Source of the DNA: an uncultured Ruminococcus sp. | GTDB lineage: Bacteria; Bacillota; Clostridia; Oscillospirales; Acutalibacteraceae | Direction: 5' to 3' | DNA length: 6,882 bases | Assembly: GCA_902783065.1 (NCBI GenBank) | Contig: CACZPV010000188.1 | Location: forward strand, 1 to 6,882 | In this document: one piece after another, positions 1-6,042 of the stretch | Numbering within the stretch: position 1 is the first letter of the stretch | Layout of the letters: each line of letters opens with the position of its first letter | Translations under genes and position numbers: made by a program | The notes under the pieces: model-generated | Databases searched by the model: none | What the model was told of the DNA's origin: nothing | The model's input: only the letters and a program-made list of their open reading frames with translations

Positions 1-60
1 AAGCAGAAAAAGACCACCGACAATCGGAAAAAAATTAACTGTAAAAAAATCATAATTCAT
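1..60 (-). CDS. Start of an unidentified, probably membrane, protein (cut by left window edge)
   Basis: Only the first 20 codons are in the window. Reading leftwards from the ATG at 60-58 they give MNYDFFTVNFFPIVGGLFLL with no stop. The start is supported by a strong ribosome binding site, GGGGGAG, five bases upstream. The peptide is strongly hydrophobic (F, L, I, V, G) with no positively charged residue, which fits the beginning of a first transmembrane helix rather than a classical cleavable signal peptide. It follows pgsA on the same strand after 138 bases, so it could be the next gene of the same unit or have its own promoter. The family cannot be recognised from 20 residues. That this is a real gene is an inference from the start signals and the open frame. 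Confidence 0.6.
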   Translation of the reverse strand, partial: MNYDFFTVNFFPIVGGLFLL

Positions 61-65
61 ACGGA

Positions 66-72
66 CTCCCCC
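66..72 (-). promoter_or_regulatory. Ribosome binding site of the partial left-edge gene
   Basis: On the minus strand this reads GGGGGAG, followed by a five-base spacer and ATG at 60-58. It is the main reason for calling the truncated open frame at the left edge a gene. Confidence 0.6.
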
Positions 73-95
73 GTTATTGCTAAAAAACGTGATTC

Positions 96-123
96 TTCAG
101 CATTTAAATGATTTCTGGCTGAA
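96..123 (-). repeat. Inverted repeat in the gap after pgsA
   Basis: The arms TTCAGC (minus strand 123-118) and GCTGAA (101-96) are perfect 6-base complements around a 16-base loop. The perfect 10-base palindrome CATTTAAATG (101-110) overlaps one arm by a base. A run of six T follows on the minus strand, but only after eight unpaired bases, so this is a poor match to an intrinsic terminator. It lies between the pgsA stop and the next gene and could be a weak terminator, a binding site, or chance in AT-rich DNA. Confidence 0.3.
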
Positions 124-198
124 CAAACACTGTTTTACATTTCCAATCATATATCGGTAACCCTTCTCGTTTCTGTTAAGTACCTGTTTCGATACAGT

Positions 199-789
199 TT
201 ATTTTGCGTTTTTTATAAACTCAAAATTCTGCACTATGTAAATTACTCCCGAAATCACCGTCAGAAGTGCCGATATCCACAAGGCAGTTTCTCCGATAAT
301 ACCAAAAAGATTGGTCAGCGATACCATATCGATCGTCAACACTTTCATATTTCCAAGTTCCAGAATATACTGTAAAAGCATAATAATCAGCACAGCTGCT
401 ATCTGACTGATTGTTTTTGCTTTACCCCAGTTATTGGCTGCAACAACTTTCCCTTTGGAAGATGCAACCAAACGCATAGCCGTTACCATAAATTCTCTGG
501 AAACCACAACCGTAAGTACAACTGCATTAGTAAGTCCAAGCTGTACAAAACAGGCAAGTGCTGCCACAATCATAATTTTATCCGCCAGAGGATCGGCAAA
601 TTTTCCGAAATCCGTAATCATATTATATTTTCTTGCAATTTTACCGTCGAGATGATCGGTGTAGGATGCTGCTGCAAAAATCAGCAGTGAAATCAGATAA
701 TGATGCGGAATTACGGGCATCAGCAAAAAAAAGATATAAAACGGTACAAGTATTATACGAAGCACCGTCAGTTTATTCGGTAAATTCAT
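199..789 (-). CDS. pgsA: CDP-diacylglycerol--glycerol-3-phosphate 3-phosphatidyltransferase
   Basis: This integral membrane enzyme joins CDP-diacylglycerol and sn-glycerol-3-phosphate to give phosphatidylglycerophosphate and CMP, the committed step to phosphatidylglycerol and cardiolipin. The 196-residue protein is of usual length for PgsA and starts with the typical MNLPNKLTVLRI. The CDP-alcohol phosphatidyltransferase signature is complete, with Asp45, Asp48-Gly49, Ala52-Arg53, Gly62, Asp66 and Asp70; the aspartates bind the metal ions. Hydrophobic segments lie at about 8-27, 30-43, 71-97, 127-145 and 165-187, and the protein ends in a short basic tail. The start is supported by AGGAG ten bases upstream. 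It lies 47 bases after rimO, a pairing I recall from other Bacillota, so co-transcription is likely. A related CDP-alcohol transferase cannot be fully excluded, but PgsA is by far the best fit. Confidence 0.95.
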   Translation of the reverse strand: MNLPNKLTVLRIILVPFYIFFLLMPVIPHHYLISLLIFAAASYTDHLDGKIARKYNMITDFGKFADPLADKIMIVAALACFVQLGLTNAVVLTVVVSREFMVTAMRLVASSKGKVVAANNWGKAKTISQIAAVLIIMLLQYILELGNMKVLTIDMVSLTNLFGIIGETALWISALLTVISGVIYIVQNFEFIKNAK

Positions 790-836
790 TGTAATTGATC
801 TCCTGTATCAGCATTATTGAAAATAACCAGAGCCAT

Positions 837-2177
837 TCACTGAGTTATGTCATTTAAAATTCCCATCAAGTCGTATTCCAGTGAATCTGTAATTGCTACT
901 CTAACGACATCTCCGATTCTTGGCTTCTTCCCTTTGGTAATAAAGAGTACCTTACCATCAACTTCCGGAGCATCTCCTGCACTCCTGCCGAAATAACACC
1001 CGGAATGTCTGTCAAGACCTTCACAGATAACACCGATCGTTTTACCAATATATTTCCGGTTAATTTCCGTCATAATGCGTCCCTGCTGCTGCATGATCAT
1101 TTCCTGACGATGACGCTTAACATCCTCGTCTATCTGGTCTTTCATTTTTGCAGCAGGTGTATCTTCTTCCAGAGAATATGCAAAACATCCCATTCTGTCA
1201 AACTGCACTTCTTCAACAAATTCAGATAACTCAGTAAATTCCTCCTCAGTTTCTCCCGGAAAGCCTGTCATCAGTGTTGTCCTGATTACGATACCGGGTA
1301 TAGTATCACGAAGTTTTTTTACCAATGCCGTAAGTGACTGTCTGCTGCCCTTGCGGTTCATTCTTTTCAGAACTCCCGAATTGCAGTGCTGCATAGGGAT
1401 ATCAATATATTTAAGTATTTTCGGCTCTGTCCTGAAAACTTCGATCAGCTCATCGGTGATCCTTTCAGGGTAACAATACAGTACTCTTATATACTGAAGT
1501 TTTTCAACAGCACAAAGATTTCTCAGCAATTCAGGTAAAAGAGATTTTCCGCATAGATCTTCCCCATATCGGGAAGTATCCTGTGCTATAACAATGAACT
1601 CCTTTACACCTTTTTCGCTCAGTTCTTCTGCCTCTCTGATGATATCGTCCATAGGTCTGCTTCTGAAATGACCCCTGATCAGCGGAATAGCACAGTAGGT
1701 ACAATTATTATCGCATCCTTCGGCTATCTTAAGATAGGTATAATAAAACGGTGTAGAACGTATTCTTTCTCCGCAAAGCGGAAGCTCATTTTTCGGTGGA
1801 TATAACTCTACTTTTTTCTTTTCAAGAACCTCATTGATTACCCCAGCAATTTCCTTATTGCCGCCGATACCTACAACAGCATCCACCTCGTACAGTTCTT
1901 TCATCACTTCACTCTGATATCTTTCTGCAAGGCATCCTGTTACAATAATTGCACGGATAACCCCCTCTTTTTTCAATCTGACAAGTTCCAGTATTTCATC
2001 AATACTTTCCTGCTTGGCATCTTCAATAAATCCGCAGGTATTGACAATTGCAACATCGCTGTAAACAACATCTTTTACAGGTTCAAATCCTTTTTCCTTT
2101 AAGGTATACAGCATCATTTCGCCGTCTACTCTGTTTTTGGAACATCCAAGACTGACCATTCCTACCTTCACAGCCAT
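837..2177 (-). CDS. rimO: Ribosomal protein S12 methylthiotransferase RimO (radical SAM)
   Basis: RimO adds a methylthio group to the conserved aspartate of ribosomal protein S12, using S-adenosylmethionine and two 4Fe-4S clusters. I place the start at ATG 2177 (446 residues) because GGAGG lies eight bases upstream and the protein then begins MAVKVGMVSLGCSKN, as the family does. The longer frame from GTG 2210 would add 11 unconserved residues and has no ribosome binding site. The N-terminal MTTase domain carries Cys12, Cys48 (NTCGF) and Cys82 (TGC), ligands of the auxiliary cluster. The radical SAM motif is GCDNNCTYC, with Cys155, Cys159 and Cys162. A TRAM-type domain follows from about 375 to the end. 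SLGCSKNRVD and the short TRAM end favour RimO over its tRNA-modifying relatives MiaB and MtaB. It sits between recX (130-base gap) and pgsA. Confidence 0.95.
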   Translation of the reverse strand: MAVKVGMVSLGCSKNRVDGEMMLYTLKEKGFEPVKDVVYSDVAIVNTCGFIEDAKQESIDEILELVRLKKEGVIRAIIVTGCLAERYQSEVMKELYEVDAVVGIGGNKEIAGVINEVLEKKKVELYPPKNELPLCGERIRSTPFYYTYLKIAEGCDNNCTYCAIPLIRGHFRSRPMDDIIREAEELSEKGVKEFIVIAQDTSRYGEDLCGKSLLPELLRNLCAVEKLQYIRVLYCYPERITDELIEVFRTEPKILKYIDIPMQHCNSGVLKRMNRKGSRQSLTALVKKLRDTIPGIVIRTTLMTGFPGETEEEFTELSEFVEEVQFDRMGCFAYSLEEDTPAAKMKDQIDEDVKRHRQEMIMQQQGRIMTEINRKYIGKTIGVICEGLDRHSGCYFGRSAGDAPEVDGKVLFITKGKKPRIGDVVRVAITDSLEYDLMGILNDITQ

Positions 2178-2185
2178 ACTTTTAA

Positions 2186-2190
2186 CCTCC
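2186..2190 (-). promoter_or_regulatory. Ribosome binding site that fixes the rimO start
   Basis: The minus strand reads GGAGG, eight bases before ATG 2177. The other in-frame starts at 2192 (ATG, partly overlapping this site) and 2210 (GTG) have no such site, so 2177 is preferred. Confidence 0.8.
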
Positions 2191-2193
2191 ATG

Positions 2194-2208
2194 GCAGCAC
2201 TGCGCTGC
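2194..2208 (-). repeat. Small hairpin just upstream of the rimO ribosome binding site
   Basis: The minus strand reads GCAGC-GCAGT-GCTGC, a 5-base-pair GC-rich stem with a five-base loop that ends three bases before the GGAGG of rimO. No T-run follows, so it is not an intrinsic terminator. It could affect ribosome access or mRNA stability, or be chance. Confidence 0.35.
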
Positions 2209-2307
2209 ACTTTTTTCTTAACCGGAACTTCCCGTCAGTGTTTCCTAAATCGCATAAACATTGATAAAAACCCTTTCCCGTCCCACCTTAAAGCGGCAGA
2301 AAACAAA

Positions 2308-2913
2308 TTACTGATCGTCATACAAAGAAAGAGCGTCCTTGATATCGTACCAATTGAACCCCATTGCTCTAAGACCATTGATTGCCCTTTGTCTGCCCTT
2401 TTCGTCATCAAGACAGCGGGCATATTTTGTCCGGAGAAGCTTTTCGATCTGCCGGGCAGGATCAGGTTCCATTTCCTCTATAATCTCATCAATCAGATTA
2501 CGGTCAATTCCTTTTTTAACAAGTTCGTAAGACACCCTCATACCGGAGAAATGCTTATTTTCAAAAAGCTGTCTTGCATATTCTCTTGCAAAACTTTCAT
2601 CATCTATCAGACCAAGCTGTTCCAATCGCTCAATTGCCTGTCCGGAAGCATCTTCACCAAACAATGGAATCAGTTTATCTTCTATTTCTTTGCGTGATCT
2701 GAAACGATATTCAATCAGGTAAAGTGCCTTTTCTTTTGCTCTGTTTACATTTGACGTATGTATCAGTTCATACAATTCTTCGTCTGTAATGTCAGAACCT
2801 GTTTTTTTCCCTGACGACATCCATGTCACGGTATCAACACTGACGGCATACTCACCGTCTATATAAAGGGCTGTCATCCCTTTTTTTCTTTCCTCAGCCG
2901 CATTGATGAACAT
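2308..2913 (-). CDS. recX: Recombination regulatory protein RecX
   Basis: RecX binds RecA and modulates its filaments, usually limiting recombinase activity. The chosen start is ATG 2913 (201 residues). It gives the family-like opening MFINAAEERKKG then LYIDGEYAVSVD, sits one base after the recA stop, and has GGTGG six bases upstream inside the recA end. The longer frame from 2988 would run 74 bases into recA and add unconserved residues; ATG 2877 is a weaker alternative. RecX is built of repeated three-helix modules, and their conserved stretches are visible: ALYLIEYRFRSRKEIEDKL (about 63-81), LGLIDDESFAREYA (100-113), GMRVSYELVKKGID (124-137), and a last module around GLRAMGFNWYDIKDAL (180-195). 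Length and motifs are normal. The immediate coupling to recA strongly supports the identity. Confidence 0.93.
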   Translation of the reverse strand: MFINAAEERKKGMTALYIDGEYAVSVDTVTWMSSGKKTGSDITDEELYELIHTSNVNRAKEKALYLIEYRFRSRKEIEDKLIPLFGEDASGQAIERLEQLGLIDDESFAREYARQLFENKHFSGMRVSYELVKKGIDRNLIDEIIEEMEPDPARQIEKLLRTKYARCLDDEKGRQRAINGLRAMGFNWYDIKDALSLYDDQ

Positions 2914-2914
2914 A

Positions 2915-4078
2915 TCAGTCCACCATAATATCAATATCTTCGTTGGATGTTCTTGCTTCACCATCAGTCTGAGCTGGTGACGGTGCATCCTCTACCGGTT
3001 TAGTTTCTGGACGTTCTTCTTCTGTAGAAGCAGCGCTTTCTTCATCCTTTGCAGATTTTTTTGATTTTTTGGACGACTGCCTTGAGAACGTCAGTTTATC
3101 TTTATTAGCCATCAGTTCTGCCTCAGCCTTTGCCATAATGTCAGGATTATTTTTCAGAAACTCTTTAGCATTGTCACGTCCCTGACCGATTCGGTTTCCG
3201 TCGTAAGAGAACCATGCGCCGCTCTTTTTTATTATATCCAGCTGTACTGCAAGATCAAGCAGTTCACCTGTTCTGGAAATGCCTTCTCCGTACATAATAT
3301 CAAATTCTGCTTCACGGAACGGAGGCGCCACCTTATTTTTAACAACCTTCGCCCTTGTTCTTGAGCCTATTACTTCTCCGCCGGCTTTCAGGGTATCGAT
3401 CTTTCTTATATCTATACGAACAGTAGCATAATATTTCAATGCACGTCCTCCGGGAGTTGTTTCCGGATTACCAAACATTATGCCAACTTTTTCACGCAGC
3501 TGGTTGATAAAAATAGCAACGCAGTTAAGTTTGGAAATAGAACCGGCAAGTTTTCTCAATGCCTGTGACATAAGTCTTGCCTGCAATCCTACGTGAGCAG
3601 CTCCCATATCACCTTCAATTTCAGCCTTAGGCGCCAAAGCTGCTACTGAGTCAACAACGATTATATCAATTGCTCCGGAACGCACCAATGCTTCAGCAAT
3701 TTCCAATGCGTCCTCACCTGTATCCGGCTGCGAAACAAGAAGTGAATCAATATCTACTCCAAGTGCCTTAGCATAAATCGGATCCAGTGCATGCTCTACA
3801 TCAATGAAAGCCGCATAACCGCCTTTTTTCTGTGCTTCTGCAATACAGTGAAGCGCCAGTGTTGTTTTACCCGAAGATTCTGGACCATATATTTCCACAA
3901 TTCTTCCCTTTGGCAAACCGCCTATTCCAAGTGCCATATCAAGCGACAGTGACCCGGTGGGTATCGCATCCACCTGCATTGCCACATTTTCGCCCAGGCG
4001 CATAACTGCGCCCTTACCAAATTGTTTTTCTATCTGATGAAGCGCTGTTTCCAACGCTTTCTGCTTATCTACTGCCAT
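2915..4078 (-). CDS. recA: Recombinase RecA
   Basis: RecA is the ATP-dependent recombinase that forms filaments on single-stranded DNA, exchanges homologous strands and stimulates LexA self-cleavage. Visible features are the N-terminal helix with QFGKGAVMRLGE (19-30), Walker A GPESSGKT (65-72), catalytic Glu95 in DVEHALDP, Walker B IIVVDS (139-144), and the DNA-binding L2 region around INQLREKVGIMFGNPETTPG (191-210) with the sensing Gln193. The C-terminal domain runs to about 333. A 50-residue tail follows, first Lys/Ser-rich and then acidic (EESAASTEEERPE and onward), making 387 residues against roughly 345-355 in many RecA proteins; the family is known to have variable acidic tails. The start ATG 4078 has AAAGGTGG nine bases upstream. 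It lies 57 bases after prmC and one base before recX, so it is probably inside an operon. No intein or break is seen. Confidence 0.98.
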   Translation of the reverse strand: MAVDKQKALETALHQIEKQFGKGAVMRLGENVAMQVDAIPTGSLSLDMALGIGGLPKGRIVEIYGPESSGKTTLALHCIAEAQKKGGYAAFIDVEHALDPIYAKALGVDIDSLLVSQPDTGEDALEIAEALVRSGAIDIIVVDSVAALAPKAEIEGDMGAAHVGLQARLMSQALRKLAGSISKLNCVAIFINQLREKVGIMFGNPETTPGGRALKYYATVRIDIRKIDTLKAGGEVIGSRTRAKVVKNKVAPPFREAEFDIMYGEGISRTGELLDLAVQLDIIKKSGAWFSYDGNRIGQGRDNAKEFLKNNPDIMAKAEAELMANKDKLTFSRQSSKKSKKSAKDEESAASTEEERPETKPVEDAPSPAQTDGEARTSNEDIDIMVD

Positions 4079-4087
4079 TTTATCGTT

Positions 4088-4095
4088 CCACCTTT
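4088..4095 (-). promoter_or_regulatory. Ribosome binding site of recA
   Basis: The minus strand reads AAAGGTGG with a nine-base spacer to ATG 4078, supporting the recA start. The recX start uses a related GGTGG (2924-2920). Confidence 0.75.
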
Positions 4096-4121
4096 ATTAT
4101 TTATAGTCGGAAATCAAAGGT

Positions 4122-4134
4122 TGACATGCTGTCA
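4122..4134. repeat. Palindrome TGACA-N3-TGTCA in the prmC-recA gap
   Basis: Two perfect 5-base arms, TGACA (4122-4126) and TGTCA (4130-4134), flank a 3-base centre, immediately after the prmC stop and 44 bases before the recA start. It does not match the GAAC-N4-GTTC core of the Bacillus-type LexA box. It may be a binding site, a minor RNA hairpin or chance; with only ten paired positions the evidence is weak. Confidence 0.3.
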
Positions 4135-4135
4135 T

Positions 4136-4993
4136 TTATACTGCACAACCGATGATCGTTCTGTCTAATCCTGCAATATCTTTAACCACACGGACATCCT
4201 TCAATCCGTATTGTTCCAGCAGATTCCGAACCTCCTGTCCCTGTTCTTCCCCTATCTCAAGGGAAACAACACCTCCCTTTTTAAGCTTCGGAATCCATTT
4301 TTCAGCAATAATACGGTAAAAGTAAAGTCCGTCAATACCTCCGTCCAAAGCCATTTTCGGCTCATACTGCACTTCTTTTTGCAAAGCGGGAATTTCCTCC
4401 GATCTTACGTAAGGAGGGTTAGAAATAATAACATCAAAGTAATCATTATCATATTCCCTGCAAAGCACGGCAATATCAGATTGAATAGGTTCAATAATTT
4501 GCTGTACCTCATTAAGTACTATATTTTCTTTTAAAAATGCAAAAGCCTCACCGGAAAGTTCAGCCGCAGTTATATTTGCCCTCGGATATTTCTTACCCAA
4601 AGCAATCGCTATTGCACCGCTGCCGCTGCAAAGATCAATTATAATCGGATCTTTCATCCCTTTTTCATCCATCAGCTTCATACATTCACGAACACAAACC
4701 TCTGTATCGTCACGAGGAATCAAAACTCCCTCACCGACACTGAGCAAGACTCCCATAAAGCTCCACTGCTGCAGCAGGTATTGCAAAGGATAGCCATTTT
4801 TTCGTTTCTGCACGGCACTAAGAAACAGTGCTTCTTGTTCAGAACCGGCATTTTTTTTTGCCAGTTCCATCATTGAGAACCGGTCAACTCCAAAAAAGTG
4901 ATACATCAGTTCACAGGTATCGGTTTTCTGAGATACATTTCCGGCTTCTGCAAGTTCATTTTCAGAATACTTATACAGTTCACGATATGTCAT
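4136..4993 (-). CDS. prmC: Peptide chain release factor N5-glutamine methyltransferase
   Basis: PrmC (HemK) uses S-adenosylmethionine to methylate the glutamine of the GGQ motif in release factors RF1 and RF2, improving termination. The 285-residue protein has an N-terminal helical substrate-binding domain (about 1-85) and a Rossmann-fold methyltransferase domain. The family's IPRxxTE is present as IPRDDTE (92-98), the SAM-binding glycine loop is DLCSGSG (120-126), and the catalytic NPPY is at 192-195, followed by YVRSEEI and EPKMALDGG (211-219). The residues around 73-77 (LLQQW) lack the glycine often found there, a mild variation. The start ATG 4993 overlaps the stop of the upstream DUF1385 gene as ATGA and has GGAGG ten bases upstream, indicating translational coupling. 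DUF1385-prmC linkage is, to my knowledge, common in Bacillota, usually next to prfA, which is not in this window. A run of nine A occurs at codons 46-48. Confidence 0.95.
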   Translation of the reverse strand: MTYRELYKYSENELAEAGNVSQKTDTCELMYHFFGVDRFSMMELAKKNAGSEQEALFLSAVQKRKNGYPLQYLLQQWSFMGVLLSVGEGVLIPRDDTEVCVRECMKLMDEKGMKDPIIIDLCSGSGAIAIALGKKYPRANITAAELSGEAFAFLKENIVLNEVQQIIEPIQSDIAVLCREYDNDYFDVIISNPPYVRSEEIPALQKEVQYEPKMALDGGIDGLYFYRIIAEKWIPKLKKGGVVSLEIGEEQGQEVRNLLEQYGLKDVRVVKDIAGLDRTIIGCAV

Positions 4994-5967
4994 CCGATCC
5001 TGTCCTCCCCGTTTTCGGGAATTACATCCTTCATCGCCTGTATAGCGACCTCAATCATTTTATCATCAGGTTCTTTTGTAGTAATATGCTGCATCCATAC
5101 TCCGGGAGCAGCAATAATCCTTGTAATGATATTATCGTGTCTGCCGCAGATTTTAATAAGTTCATAACCAATTCCAACCGTAACAGGAAGCAGACAGAAT
5201 TTTACAACGGGACGGATCACCGGATGATTAATCGGAATAAACAAGCCAATTATAATACCAACAATCAGCATCAGCACCATAAAACTTGTACCGCAGCGAG
5301 GATGAAAACGGATCTGTTTTCTCACATTTTCCACTGTCAGGTCAAGACCATATTCATAACAGAAAATAGTTTTATGCTCTGCACCGTGATACTGAAAAAC
5401 TCTTTTTACATCCTTATTGAGTGTACACAGACACATATACACAAGGAACAGGACAATTCGTATAACACCTTCATATGCTGACTGCCAGAAACGTTCCATT
5501 CCCAGCACCGGTTCTTTCAGAAAAGGAAGTACTCCTGCTGTCAGATTATACAGCCATGTCGGCATGAAATAAAAAACTCCGACACAAAAAATAACAGCAA
5601 GAATGGTAGAAATAATCATTACTACATTGATGATTTTATTCCCGAAATGTTTTTCCAGCCACATATCCAGCTTTGACGGTTCCTCATCTGTTTCTTCCTC
5701 CCCCTCAAGAGCCTTATCAGCTGAGCGCATCAGAGCTTTTTCGCCTGTCACCAGAGAGTCGATCATATTGACGACACCCCTGACCAGAGGCAGCCTGAGA
5801 ATTTTATGCCTTTTTGCCCAATTCAGCGGATGCACGTCCTCCAGTTCGATAGAGCCGTCACTTTTTCTGACTGCCATCGTACATTTCTTAGGTCCTCTCA
5901 TCATAATACCTTCCATAAGAGCCTGACCGCCTATTGAGGTAATCATTTTTGTTTTTTGTTTTTTCAT
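4990..5967 (-). CDS. DUF1385 family membrane protein (YqhQ-like), function unknown
   Basis: This 325-residue protein belongs to the DUF1385 family, which includes Bacillus YqhQ. The function is not established; some databases call it a predicted metal-dependent enzyme. It opens with the family block SIGGQALMEGIMMRGP (11-26), followed by LRLPLVRGVVNMIDS (57-71) and an acidic linker (EGEEETDEEPS, 88-98). Membrane segments are likely at about 113-138, 165-182, 228-247 and 254-275. Between the second and third lie the conserved polar motifs YHGAEHK (193-199) and RFHPRCGTSF (220-229), whose His, Glu and Cys residues could bind metal or form an active site (inference). The start ATG 5967 has AGAAGG six bases upstream; the methionine at residue 8 has no such site. 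The stop overlaps the prmC start by ATGA, so the two are translated as a coupled pair. Confidence 0.9.
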   Translation of the reverse strand: MKKQKTKMITSIGGQALMEGIMMRGPKKCTMAVRKSDGSIELEDVHPLNWAKRHKILRLPLVRGVVNMIDSLVTGEKALMRSADKALEGEEETDEEPSKLDMWLEKHFGNKIINVVMIISTILAVIFCVGVFYFMPTWLYNLTAGVLPFLKEPVLGMERFWQSAYEGVIRIVLFLVYMCLCTLNKDVKRVFQYHGAEHKTIFCYEYGLDLTVENVRKQIRFHPRCGTSFMVLMLIVGIIIGLFIPINHPVIRPVVKFCLLPVTVGIGYELIKICGRHDNIITRIIAAPGVWMQHITTKEPDDKMIEVAIQAMKDVIPENGEDRIG

Positions 5968-6012
5968 AACAGACCTTCTTTCTTTCAGTCTTTCCTTCCT
6001 TCGAATATCGGA

Positions 6013-6027
6013 TGCCTGATTCAGGCA
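6013..6027. repeat. Hairpin between the histidine kinase and the DUF1385 gene
   Basis: The minus strand reads TGCCTG-AAT-CAGGCA, a perfect 6-base-pair stem with a 3-base loop (7-base arms if read as a DNA palindrome). It starts 15 bases after the kinase stop. The bases that follow on the minus strand are not T-rich, so it is not a standard intrinsic terminator. It could stabilise the kinase mRNA end, cause a pause, or bind a regulator. Confidence 0.4.
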
Positions 6028-6042
6028 GAAACATCAGATAAT

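Noticed and set aside
2178..2210. N-terminal extension of rimO from GTG 2210
   Set aside because: The added residues are not family-like, they overlap the hairpin and the ribosome binding site, and GGAGG points to ATG 2177.
2137..2697. 186-codon open frame on the plus strand
   Set aside because: It lies opposite recX and the start of rimO, both of which are clearly real. Its protein resembles no family I know and has no coherent domain.
2878..2890. Run of seven A followed by GGG near the recX start as a programmed frameshift site
   Set aside because: The recX frame reads through normally to full family length, and no overlapping alternative product of any length is evident.
2914..2988. N-terminal extension of recX into recA from 2988
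   Set aside because: It would be out-of-frame coding within the recA tail, with unconserved residues; ATG 2913 gives the normal RecX opening.
4121..4126. TTGACA as a -35 promoter element
   Set aside because: It is on the plus strand, where no gene follows, and no -10 element lies at proper spacing towards a plus-strand gene.
4828..5481. 217-codon open frame on the plus strand
   Set aside because: It is antisense to prmC and the DUF1385 gene. The product is rich in His, Asn and Thr in the way expected from the reverse strand of membrane-protein codons, and it has no recognisable motif.
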